Assembly: GCA_050288705.1 (NCBI GenBank)
Contig: JBNKEI010000182.1
Coordinates: forward strand, 1-9,382
Direction: 5' to 3'
DNA from: JBNKEI01 sp050288705
GTDB taxonomy: Bacteria; Myxococcota; Myxococcia; Myxococcales; UBA5297
Length of the DNA stretch: 9,382 nt
The stretch's first letter is position 1. Each line of letters opens with the position of its first letter. Below are positions 1 to 5,789 of this stretch, one piece after another. The notes beneath the pieces were generated by a model. That model was given only the letters and a program-made list of their open reading frames with translations. It was not told the DNA's origin and did not search any database. The translations under genes were made by a program, and so were the position numbers.

Positions 1-204
1 CGCTGCATCATTTCTCACCGCTCCGGTGAAACTGAAGACTCTTTCATCGCCGACCTCGCGGTAGCTACCAATGCTGGCGAAATCAAAACTGGCTCCGCTT
101 CTCGCTCTGACCGCATCGCCAAATACAATCGTCTTCTACGCATTGAAGAAGAGCTTGGCGAAACCGCTCTCTTTGGTACGGTCGGCAAAATAGGCAAGAA
201 ATAG
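1..204 (+). CDS. eno: Enolase, C-terminal fragment (5' end outside the window)
   Basis: The frame is open from base 1 and encodes 67 residues, ending in TAG at 202-204. It begins RCIISHRSGETEDSFIADLA and continues through GEIKTGSASRSDRIAKYN to a LGETALFG-like tail. These are the conserved last segments of enolase, including the SHRSGETED stretch of the active-site region and the GQIKTG/RSER block. Enolase interconverts 2-phosphoglycerate and phosphoenolpyruvate in glycolysis and in many bacteria also sits in the RNA degradosome. Only about the last sixth of the protein is present, so the N-terminal domain and most catalytic residues cannot be inspected. The gene ends 82 bases before a convergent minus-strand gene, with a hairpin between them. 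The family call is very secure. Confidence 0.96.
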   Translation, partial: RCIISHRSGETEDSFIADLAVATNAGEIKTGSASRSDRIAKYNRLLRIEEELGETALFGTVGKIGKK

Positions 205-223
205 TTTTTTGGACGCCACTTAG

Positions 224-252
224 AAATGGACGCCAGCAGTCGGCGTCCATTT
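224..252 (+). terminator. Stem-loop between convergent genes, probable terminator for eno
   Basis: A perfect 11-bp inverted repeat has its left arm at 224-234 (ending GGACGCC), a 7-base loop at 235-241, and its right arm at 242-252 (starting GGCGTCC). It lies 20 bases after the enolase stop and 35 bases from the stop of the opposing gene. The stem is strong, but the plus-strand tail after it (ATGATTTCCTATCTCTTT) is only moderately T-rich. It may therefore be an imperfect intrinsic terminator or a 3'-end stabilising hairpin. No T-tract follows in the minus direction. Confidence 0.6.
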
Positions 253-286
253 ATGATTTCCTATCTCTTTCAGCAAGATCTATGCG

Positions 287-1570
287 TTACTTAGCACTTA
301 ATCTTTCCAAATTATTCAAAGCGAAGTCTGATTCTGGCCCATCAGGAGCTATCCGCAAATACTGGCGGTAGTATTCTATTGCTTGGCGTATATCACCTTT
401 GACTTTATAGATGTCTGCCATCCCGATCAAAGCATCGCTGTAACGCGGATTGCTTTTAAGAACCCCTTCAAAAAGGGTTAGTGCTTCTTCAATTCTTCCC
501 ATATCCACCAAACAAAAAGCTTTGCCGGCCACTGGTTCTATGCTCTCGGGCCGCAATTGTTCTGCTTTTTGATAGTATTTTAATGCTTGGGAAACTTGGC
601 CAAGCTTACGCTTGAACCGGCCTTGCTGAAGATACCAGTCAAAGCTTGGCGGCGGTTGTTGTTCAGCTACTTTGGTGGCCTTAGCGGGAATCACTAGCAG
701 TTTTCTTGGCGACTCGGCTTTAGCAGATGATAGTTCGCTCGGATCATTGGCGATGGTAGGTACGTTTTCTAGGGCATCATCTTTGTTTGCTTCACCCGAG
801 TCATTATCTGCATTTACAGAGGGCAGATGGTTTTGCTCGGCTTGTATTCTAGAATCCGCTACAACCTCCACTTGCGAATTGGCGCTAGTATCGGGCTTAC
901 CACTGCTATCGGGCTCGCATGAAGAACTACGGTTAGCACAATTACCTCTCGAGAGTTGGTGTTCTTGCTTTGGAGAATTGTCTATCGCCAGATAAGAAGC
1001 AATACTGGATACCGGTATGCTTACCCACTGGTAAATCTTGGTGTGCCAGGTTCCCCAAATGGCGACCGCAGTAGTTACCAACGCAACAATTAACCAAGCT
1101 TTGGAGCGTGAAGAACGAATAGCCGCCAGCTCGGATCTATCTAATTCTATGGAGCTAGCAATATGTTCCCGGTGCAAAGGAAGCTGCCAACCATCGTTAG
1201 CCTCGTCAAACGCTTCGTTAAACACCTCTGGCGATCGCGCCTTGTTTTCGTTCTGCGGCTTAGGTATACTAAAAAAAACTGTCAATCCATTTAACTCCCC
1301 TAAGACAACCCACGGGGTGCCATTAATTGACAGCTTATCTTCGGGCCCTACCCGTCCTTCTACTATCCAGCGTTGGAGAGTGGATAATCCCTCTAGAGTT
1401 ACTATCTGCTCAGCAAGCTGACCATTGGAAAAACGTATTCTCCAATGATGACTTCGTTCCACCCAAAAAACATTGCCACAGGCTGAACATCGTACCCTAA
1501 CCCCGCCCTCGACAACCTGCGAATCATCTACCTCGTATCCAGCCCAGCAGAGCTCACAGCGCACGTCCAT
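287..1570 (-). CDS. Zinc-ribbon (MJ0042-type), GYF-like, single-TM, TPR protein
   Basis: This 427-residue protein is of a type common in myxobacteria and relatives; its function is not known to me. Residues 1-37 form an MJ0042-type zinc ribbon with Cys5/Cys8 (CELC) and Cys28/Cys31 (CSAC) as the expected metal ligands. Residues about 43-100 (with LQRWIVEGRVGPEDKL and WVVLGEL) resemble a GYF-like peptide-binding module. One membrane helix lies at about 158-175 (AWLIVALVTTAVAIWGTW). RSSRSK just before it suggests the N-terminus is cytoplasmic and the C-terminus is outside. A low-complexity Ser/Asp/Glu-rich stretch (about 200-300) leads to about three TPR repeats (310-410). I chose ATG at 1568-1570 because it is preceded by AAGGA (1576-1580) at 5 nt and puts the ribbon at the N-terminus. 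A GTG at 1604-1606 would add 12 residues. It is the last gene of the minus-strand run, 72 bases beyond the YtxH-like gene. Confidence 0.82.
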   Translation of the reverse strand: MDVRCELCWAGYEVDDSQVVEGGVRVRCSACGNVFWVERSHHWRIRFSNGQLAEQIVTLEGLSTLQRWIVEGRVGPEDKLSINGTPWVVLGELNGLTVFFSIPKPQNENKARSPEVFNEAFDEANDGWQLPLHREHIASSIELDRSELAAIRSSRSKAWLIVALVTTAVAIWGTWHTKIYQWVSIPVSSIASYLAIDNSPKQEHQLSRGNCANRSSSCEPDSSGKPDTSANSQVEVVADSRIQAEQNHLPSVNADNDSGEANKDDALENVPTIANDPSELSSAKAESPRKLLVIPAKATKVAEQQPPPSFDWYLQQGRFKRKLGQVSQALKYYQKAEQLRPESIEPVAGKAFCLVDMGRIEEALTLFEGVLKSNPRYSDALIGMADIYKVKGDIRQAIEYYRQYLRIAPDGPESDFALNNLERLSAK

Positions 1571-1642
1571 GGCTATCCTTCGGCACTTTTCCCACCCCCT
1601 TATCACAAAAAGAGGGTGTGATGTGTTAGCGTCTGATGATTT

Positions 1643-1897
1643 CTAATGAGAAACCTGCACAGATGGCGCCTCTTCCAATTTTTTCTTCTTGGAAGCAAAC
1701 TTGTGAGCCAAGTCTGCTCTCATTTCTACCCCCGCTTTCGGGGCGAAAATTATGCCTAGCCCAATGCCTAGAAGAATTCCTGCGGAAAATGCCCCTAACC
1801 CTACTGACATCAAATCACTGGCGTTTTTTCTACTTTCTAATCCAAGATAATCCAACAAATCTTCCTTACTCAAATCTCTAAGGTCTGACAGTTTCAT
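1643..1897 (-). CDS. YtxH-domain-like small membrane protein
   Basis: The protein has 84 residues. A short acidic, helical N-terminus (MKLSDLRDLSKEDLLDYLGL) is followed by a Gly-rich membrane segment at about 31-52 (SAGILLGIGLGII), then FAPKAGVEMRADL and a lysine-rich tail (SKKKKLEE). The pattern of a hydrophobic Gly-rich helix followed by APKxGxExRxxL is the hallmark of the YtxH family, small proteins often linked to general stress. Their biochemical role is unknown. The frame stays open upstream to about 2137, but that extension overlaps the preceding gene, lacks family character, and the internal ATG has an excellent Shine-Dalgarno. It starts 14 bases after the stop of the preceding 115-codon gene, so it is probably co-transcribed with it. 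Confidence 0.85.
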   Translation of the reverse strand: MKLSDLRDLSKEDLLDYLGLESRKNASDLMSVGLGAFSAGILLGIGLGIIFAPKAGVEMRADLAHKFASKKKKLEEAPSVQVSH

Positions 1898-1900
1898 TTT

Positions 1901-1907
1901 CCCTCCT
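1901..1907 (-). promoter_or_regulatory. Shine-Dalgarno AGGAGGG that fixes the YtxH-like start
   Basis: On the minus strand AGGAGGG stands 3 bases before the ATG at 1895-1897 (core AGGAG about 5 bases away). It lies in the 14-base gap after the upstream stop (1912-1914). It decides for the 84-residue product over the 164-residue open frame. Confidence 0.75.
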
Positions 1908-1911
1908 GTTC

Positions 1912-2259
1912 TTACGTAGTGACATTGCCTTCTGCTTGATCGGACTCTTCCTCTTCCACCAAAGAATACATCCAGCTCTTTGCTTTGTTGCGCATCATGG
2001 GCATAAATATCAATCGAGAACCAATTTTTATAATCTTGCCCGTAAAGCGCGTAAACAATCCGCCGCCCAAAACATACCCAAGAACCATGGCGGTAGCCAT
2101 GGTAGCCACTGGACAGCGATTCATCCTTCCCTGCCAATCAATTCGCTCGCTAAGATGCTGTGCCGCGCCTTTTAGTTCTTCCCACCTAGCGATGGTTTCA
2201 TCGCGAATAGCATCAGAGTGACGAATGGTTTCTTGAAAATGCTGCGAACTACCATGCAT
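1912..2259 (-). CDS. Small membrane protein of unknown family (115 aa)
   Basis: I do not recognise the family. The N-terminal 45 residues are charged and helical (e.g. RDETIARWEELKGAAQHL). A Gly-rich membrane helix follows at about 50-70 (ATMATAMVLGYVLGGGLF), then a basic, partly hydrophobic, possibly amphipathic stretch (TGKIIKIGSRLIFMPMMR), and an acidic tail (VEEEESDQAEGN). The start is ATG 2257-2259 with GGAGGAG at 2265-2271 and a 5-base spacing. That Shine-Dalgarno ends one base from the stop of the upstream 65-codon gene, so translation is likely coupled. The arrangement of a soluble helical domain, a glycine-zipper-like helix and a charged tail matches its neighbours. A role as an inner-membrane scaffold or stress protein is inference from context only. 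Confidence 0.75.
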   Translation of the reverse strand: MHGSSQHFQETIRHSDAIRDETIARWEELKGAAQHLSERIDWQGRMNRCPVATMATAMVLGYVLGGGLFTRFTGKIIKIGSRLIFMPMMRNKAKSWMYSLVEEEESDQAEGNVTT

Positions 2260-2272
2260 GGCTGCTCCTCCA

Positions 2273-2470
2273 TCAATGTTTAGAAACCATTCTTCCCACC
2301 AGAAAACCCAGACCTATCGCTAAGAGCAGGGATATTCCTGGCTTCTCTCTCATGCGATCAATAGCTTTTTGATTAGTCCGCTCTATTCTGGCTCGCATCT
2401 CCTTAATTTGTGGCTTCCAACGACGCTCCATCGACGACATGCACTCTTCCATATGCTCCTGAACGCTCAT
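2273..2470 (-). CDS. DUF883 (YqjD/ElaB)-tail-like small membrane protein (65 aa)
   Basis: A 40-residue, highly charged, probably coiled-coil N-terminus (MEECMSSMERRWKPQIKEMR and ARIERTNQKAIDRM) leads into REKPGISLLLAIGLGFLVGR and a short basic end (MVSKH). The ENP/EKP turn, Gly-rich helix and terminal basic residues are typical of the C-terminal anchor of DUF883 proteins such as YqjD and ElaB. In E. coli those are stationary-phase inner-membrane proteins, and YqjD binds ribosomes. This protein is shorter than YqjD (about 100 aa), so the assignment is by tail resemblance only. A purine-rich AGGGGGGA (near 2477-2484) precedes the ATG at 2468-2470. The gene starts 22 bases after the stop of the DUF3618-like gene. 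Confidence 0.75.
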   Translation of the reverse strand: MSVQEHMEECMSSMERRWKPQIKEMRARIERTNQKAIDRMREKPGISLLLAIGLGFLVGRMVSKH

Positions 2471-2492
2471 TACACATCCCCCCTAGCTACCA

Positions 2493-2777
2493 TCATGATT
2501 TGAGCCAATACGAAAACGCACTCCGCGCTTTTCTTTCTCGCGCCGAGCGCGTTCTCCGTTTTCTACTGAAAAGTATGCCCAGGATAACCCCAAGCGAAAG
2601 CGCCAAACCTCCGGTTAGTCTAGGTCTGCCTTGCACCCAGCTCCGCCAGTCCACCACTTGGTTAACCCGCTCTCGAAGCGCCAACACAGAGCTGGCGATT
2701 TCTTCCCGGGCTTGCTCGATGCTTCGCTGGATAGATACCGGGTTTAATTCCCTTTCTTGTCCTGGCTGTTCTGGCAT
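2493..2777 (-). CDS. DUF3618-like small membrane protein (94 aa)
   Basis: Residues 15-40 (SIQRSIEQAREEIASSVLAL, RERV) match the DUF3618 signature, an I..I..aR.ei..tv..L..Rv heptad helix. A hydrophobic Gly-rich segment (GGLALSLGVILGILF, about 56-70) and a strongly basic tail (SRKRRTRSARERKAR) follow. DUF3618 proteins are small membrane proteins often encoded near phage-holin-like and YtxH-like genes; no biochemical function is established. The start is ATG 2775-2777. An in-frame TAG lies two codons upstream, so it cannot start earlier, and the Shine-Dalgarno is weak (GTGAG). It is the first clear gene of the four-gene small-membrane-protein run. A separate 138-base spacer divides it from the deacylase gene, and a promoter may lie there, though I cannot pick it out. 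Confidence 0.8.
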   Translation of the reverse strand: MPEQPGQERELNPVSIQRSIEQAREEIASSVLALRERVNQVVDWRSWVQGRPRLTGGLALSLGVILGILFSRKRRTRSARERKARSAFSYWLKS

Positions 2778-2914
2778 TGGCTAGCTCACGACAAGGCTTA
2801 TCGCCTCGTCCCTCCTTGACATTACGTTTCTCGGTCAGTTCTCTAAACAGGTAAAGAAAACCTAAGCATGCACGTTTTGCCTGGGAAGTAGCCTGCCCGG
2901 GCATAACCACTTGC

Positions 2915-3421
2915 CTACACGTATTGCGGGGCTGGTTCTGACGGATACGCTCCTTGCGTCATTATGCCGATCGATGCAATGATGGGGCTTTCTAAGGCAA
3001 AGTAGTCATCAGCATCAATTTCCAAGGTTTCTTCGTGAGAGCCAGCGCGAAAAACCAAGGGTCTTTCGTCAGCCAAGGATTTATCCATTACCACCGGAAG
3101 TCCATAGAGCCCTCCAAACGGAGGCTCTGCTCCTACTTCACATTCAGGAAAAAGAAGCGGAAACTCGCTTTCGTCTACTAAACCAGCCTCTCGAGCCCCT
3201 ACTGCCTGAGCGAAACTAGCCTCATCAAGCATTTCAGTTGCTGGCAAAACTACTATGTACCTAGCCTTGTCGGCCTCAACAATCACCGATTTAGCCACTC
3301 GGTAACCACTTACGTGCAGCGTCGCAGCTAGCTCTTGGGCACTGACCGCGCGAGTATGCCAATGACGCCTAAATGGGATTCGGTTTTCCAACAGGTACCG
3401 CACAATCGTCTGGGGAATCAT
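2915..3421 (-). CDS. YbaK/ProX-type aminoacyl-tRNA deacylase
   Basis: The 168-residue protein has the full length of a stand-alone YbaK/EbsC (prolyl-tRNA synthetase-associated) editing domain. Key family positions are present: Lys44 in VAKSVIV, the conserved lysine of the active site; the GAEPPFGGL loop at 97-105, the family's G.ppfG motif; and AGSHEET at about 126-132. Such proteins hydrolyse mischarged tRNAs (Ala- or Cys-tRNAPro type) in trans in the cytoplasm. Which misacylated tRNA is the substrate cannot be read from sequence alone. The start is ATG 3419-3421, preceded by GGGAGGT at 3427-3433 with good spacing. It is transcribed divergently from ruvA across a 184-base T-rich (plus strand) spacer. 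Confidence 0.9.
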   Translation of the reverse strand: MIPQTIVRYLLENRIPFRRHWHTRAVSAQELAATLHVSGYRVAKSVIVEADKARYIVVLPATEMLDEASFAQAVGAREAGLVDESEFPLLFPECEVGAEPPFGGLYGLPVVMDKSLADERPLVFRAGSHEETLEIDADDYFALESPIIASIGIMTQGAYPSEPAPQYV

Positions 3422-3563
3422 ATGCGACCTCCCAATATCTCACTTCCTTCTTCAAATTTGTGTCGCTTCCGGTTCTCCCCCAAGAGTATGTTTCGCCCAT
3501 TTCCTTCGGTTCTTGTTTTTAACCTTTATGTTCGCAGTTTTTTCCTACTTTGCTGCTTCCAGT

Positions 3564-3569
3564 TAGAAT
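3564..3569 (+). promoter_or_regulatory. Candidate -10 box for ruvA
   Basis: TAGAAT at 3564-3569 resembles a sigma-70 -10 element and would start transcription near 3576, about 30 bases before the ruvA GTG. The region 17 bases upstream (TTTCCT) is a poor -35 box, so this is only a candidate. Nothing else in the 184-base divergent spacer stands out apart from T-rich runs. Confidence 0.25.
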
Positions 3570-3578
3570 AGGAAAAGC

Positions 3579-3605
3579 ATGGACAAAGTAGTATCGAGGC
3601 ACTAG
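3579..3605 (+). other. Eight-codon leader ORF abutting the ruvA start
   Basis: ATG at 3579 opens MDKVVSRH and stops with TAG at 3603-3605, immediately before the ruvA GTG at 3606-3608. AGGA (3570-3573) lies 5 bases before its ATG. It could translationally couple ruvA or be chance; there is no coding statistic for something this short. Confidence 0.25.
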
Positions 3606-4202
3606 GTGATCGCATCTCTTTCCGGCATTGTAGAATCAAAAGAGGCAGAAGAAGCTATTCTGGACGTTGGTGGGGTTGGCTACCGGGTGTTTATCTCCAT
3701 GCGCTCCATGGCTCGTCTCCCTTTGGTGGGAGAAAAACTCAAGCTGCGCATCCGTACGATAGTTCGCGAAGACGCTTTGGATCTGTACGGCTTTACTTCT
3801 TATCAAGAAGAGAAGTTGTTCCTGCTACTAACTTCGGTTTCGCACGTAGGTCCCAAATTGGCGATGATGGTTCTTTCCGGAATGGAGCCTACTGATTTAG
3901 CGAACGCTATTGCATCAGCCGATATCGCGCGAATAACCAAAATACATGGAGTAGGCAAGAAAACTGCAGAGCGCATAGTAGTTGAGCTCAAAGACAAAGT
4001 TTCTTCACTAGCTGGCGAAGCCTCTATTCCCGCGGAAAAGATTCCTCTGGCACAAAAAAATGACTTAGTGACTGCTTTAGTTAATTTAGGATACAAACCA
4101 GTTCAGGCACAAAAAGCTGCCGAGCAAGCAGAAAAAACCGTTGGCTCTCAGGCAGGAATGGACGTGCTGATTCGCGAAGCACTGCGCGCGGCGCGAGGAT
4201 AA
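3606..4202 (+). CDS. ruvA: Holliday junction branch migration protein RuvA
   Basis: RuvA tetramers hold the four-way DNA junction and load RuvB for branch migration during recombination and repair. The 198 residues show the standard layout. An OB-fold domain (1-62; MIASLSGIVE, GVGYRVF) carries the acidic-pin pair Glu55-Asp56 (VREDALDLYGF). Domain II has two helix-hairpin-helix motifs, VSHVGPKLA (about 78-86) and IHGVGKKTAERIVVELKDK (about 113-131), which bind junction DNA. A flexible linker and C-terminal domain III (about 150-198; LVTALVNLGYKPVQAQKA) contact RuvB. Length is normal for the family. The start is GTG with GAGG (3596-3599) at a 6-base spacing. ruvB follows 9 bases downstream, so the two form an operon. 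ruvC, often just upstream, is absent here. Confidence 0.97.
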   Translation: MIASLSGIVESKEAEEAILDVGGVGYRVFISMRSMARLPLVGEKLKLRIRTIVREDALDLYGFTSYQEEKLFLLLTSVSHVGPKLAMMVLSGMEPTDLANAIASADIARITKIHGVGKKTAERIVVELKDKVSSLAGEASIPAEKIPLAQKNDLVTALVNLGYKPVQAQKAAEQAEKTVGSQAGMDVLIREALRAARG

Positions 4203-4211
4203 TACTTTCCC

Positions 4212-5273
4212 ATGGCCAAAAAAAAAAGCTCACCAGTTCCCGATACTCGTTCAGACTTACGATCGGATCTTCTACCCAATCTTCTAGAAGAAGAGCAGCG
4301 AGTGGAAATCTCGTTGCGTCCCAAAAGCTTTGACGACTATGTAGGGCAAAAAAATATTCTTGATAAACTCCGAGTTTACGTTACGGCAGCGCGAAAACGT
4401 AATGAAGCGCTTGATCACTGCTTATTTTCTGGCCCCCCCGGTTTGGGAAAAACTTCCCTAGCCACCATCATTGCTCGTGAATTAGGAGTAGGCATTCACG
4501 TTACTTCCGGACCAGCGATTGATAAAAAGGGCGATTTGGCTGGCTTCTTGACCAATTTATCTCCCGGTGACGTGCTTTTCGTGGATGAAATCCATCGCCT
4601 CAACGCTTCTGCTGAAGAGTACCTTTACCCTGCCATGGAAGATTTACGTATTGATATTCCCCTTGATGCCGGTCCACACGCGCGAACCGTTCGCATTGAC
4701 GTGCCTCCATTCACTCTAGTTGGGGCCACCACCCGAACCGGACTTCTCACTTCCCCTTTACGCGATCGGTTTCCAATTCAGGAACGACTCGATTTTTACC
4801 AAGTCAATGATCTGTGCCTGATAATTCAACGTTCAGCGAAGATTTTAGATGTAGAGATTGAACCGCAAGGTTGCGTGGAAATAGCTAAGCGTTCCCGTGG
4901 TACGCCGCGCATTGCGAACCGACTTCTGCGCAGAGTGCGCGACTTCGCGCAAGTTGAAGGAAACGGTCGCATTACTCGCGAACTTGCCGACCATTCCCTC
5001 ACCAGATTAGAAGTTGATTCGCAGGGACTCGATCCCATGGATCGCCGAATAGTGCTTACCATTATTGAGAAATTTGGCGGCGGTCCGGTTGGAGTAGAAA
5101 CAGTTGCTGTCTCTATCGGAGAAGAAAGAGATACCATTGAAGATGTCTACGAACCTTTTCTAATTCAGCAAGGACTCCTTCAACGCACTCCCAGAGGGAG
5201 GGTGGCTACTTTACAAGCCTTTCAATATTTTCAACGGCACCTTCCAAAAGGCTTTCAAGGTTCTTTGTTCTAG
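4212..5273 (+). CDS. ruvB: Holliday junction branch migration helicase RuvB
   Basis: The 353-residue AAA+ motor forms hexamers on either side of RuvA and drives branch migration with ATP. Visible motifs are Walker A GPPGLGKT (74-81), Walker B LFVDEIH (about 122-128), sensor 1 GATTR (171-175), the arginine-finger block PLRDRF (182-187), and sensor 2 GTPRIANR (230-237). The C-terminal winged helix starts at about 270 with LDPMDRRIL-like residues and includes EPFLIQQGLLQRTPRGR. Length is slightly above the usual 335-350 because of a 20-30 residue hydrophilic N-terminal extension. There is a GAGGA about 12 bases before the ATG, inside the end of ruvA, so coupling with ruvA is likely. An A10 run (4218-4227) near the start and a C7 run (4433-4439) in the Walker A codons are potential slippage sites. 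Confidence 0.97.
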   Translation: MAKKKSSPVPDTRSDLRSDLLPNLLEEEQRVEISLRPKSFDDYVGQKNILDKLRVYVTAARKRNEALDHCLFSGPPGLGKTSLATIIARELGVGIHVTSGPAIDKKGDLAGFLTNLSPGDVLFVDEIHRLNASAEEYLYPAMEDLRIDIPLDAGPHARTVRIDVPPFTLVGATTRTGLLTSPLRDRFPIQERLDFYQVNDLCLIIQRSAKILDVEIEPQGCVEIAKRSRGTPRIANRLLRRVRDFAQVEGNGRITRELADHSLTRLEVDSQGLDPMDRRIVLTIIEKFGGGPVGVETVAVSIGEERDTIEDVYEPFLIQQGLLQRTPRGRVATLQAFQYFQRHLPKGFQGSLF

Positions 5274-5390
5274 AATTAGAAACTATCGTGAACTTTTCAC
5301 CTTTGTTACATTATTCTACACTCCTTCGCTTTCCTAAAGAAGTTAAGCTGGTGAGTTAAGAAAAAATGCAGACCAAAACAGGAGAATATA

Positions 5391-5702
5391 ATGAAGTTTG
5401 AACACCCCCACTCACTAGGAAAACAAGAAGCTCGGCATCGCATCGAGCGTCTAAGCAGCCACTGGAATTCCAAGCATGGCGTGGCAGTTTCTTGGGAAGG
5501 CGATTGCGCGTCATTTAGTGGAAAAGTAAAAGGGGTTGCTTTTGACGCTAAACTAACCATTTGTGAAGACAAAGTTCGCGCCGAAGGAACTGATCCCGGC
5601 TTCCTGATGCGCGCCATGGTCACTGCTTATCTACGCTCCAAACTCGCCGATTATCTCGATCCCGCAAAAAGCATTGAGGATTTCAGCGAAACACCGCAAT
5701 AG
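5391..5702 (+). CDS. Polyhydroxyalkanoic acid system family protein (PHA granule-region type)
   Basis: The 103-residue product matches the small PHA_gran_rgn family in its key places: a PHSLGKQEARHRIE start, WEGDCASFSGKVKGVAFDAK in the middle, and a hydrophobic/basic C-terminal helix (GFLMRAMVTAYLRSKLADYL). Members are often encoded near polyhydroxyalkanoate genes and are thought to associate with granules or regulate them, but the mechanism is not established. Many occur in bacteria whose PHA genes lie elsewhere, and no PHA synthase is visible here. The start ATG 5391 has AGGAG at 5380-5384. It lies 117 bases after ruvB, so it may have its own promoter. It has no signal peptide or membrane helix. 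Confidence 0.8.
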   Translation: MKFEHPHSLGKQEARHRIERLSSHWNSKHGVAVSWEGDCASFSGKVKGVAFDAKLTICEDKVRAEGTDPGFLMRAMVTAYLRSKLADYLDPAKSIEDFSETPQ

Positions 5703-5779
5703 ACTACAAGTTTTTTTAGTTAAGCGTGCATTATCATTAATTTGGAAGCCCATGGGGAACACCCTCTCTTGGGATTACC

Positions 5780-5785
5780 AGGAGG
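5780..5785 (+). promoter_or_regulatory. Shine-Dalgarno AGGAGG that selects the HD-GYP gene start
   Basis: AGGAGG stands 4 bases before the GTG at 5790-5792. A more upstream in-frame TTG (5742) has no such site and would add 16 residues without any receiver-domain similarity. Confidence 0.7.
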
Positions 5786-5789
5786 ACAC

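Noticed and set aside
672..1421. Plus-strand open frames opposite the zinc-ribbon/TPR gene
   Set aside because: They are Ser/Leu-rich antisense shadows with no motifs or ribosome-binding sites; the minus-strand frame explains the region.
1571..1606. GTG start at 1604-1606 for the zinc-ribbon protein
   Set aside because: The 12 extra residues precede the ribbon's usual N-terminal MxVxC start; the ATG at 1568-1570 has AAGGA at good distance.
1602..1622. ATCAC/GTGAT inverted repeat between the YtxH-like and zinc-ribbon genes
   Set aside because: Five-bp arms with an 11-base loop; likely chance. I saw no usable -35/-10 pair there either.
1898..2137. N-terminal extension of the YtxH-like frame
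   Set aside because: It lies inside the coding region of the 115-aa gene, and the internal ATG has a strong AGGAGGG site.
2816..2821. Perfect TTGACA on the plus strand as a -35 box
   Set aside because: There is no matching -10 box at 16-18 bases and no plus-strand gene downstream before the convergent coding region.
2662..2910. Minus-strand open frame of 82 codons upstream of, and overlapping, the DUF3618-like gene
   Set aside because: It overlaps the well-supported 94-codon gene by 116 bases, has no recognisable motif or membrane helix and no clear Shine-Dalgarno, and turns low-complexity (Arg/Ala) in the overlap.
5742..5789. TTG start for the HD-GYP protein
   Set aside because: No Shine-Dalgarno precedes the TTG, while the GTG at 5790 has AGGAGG, and the 16 extra residues show no receiver-domain character.
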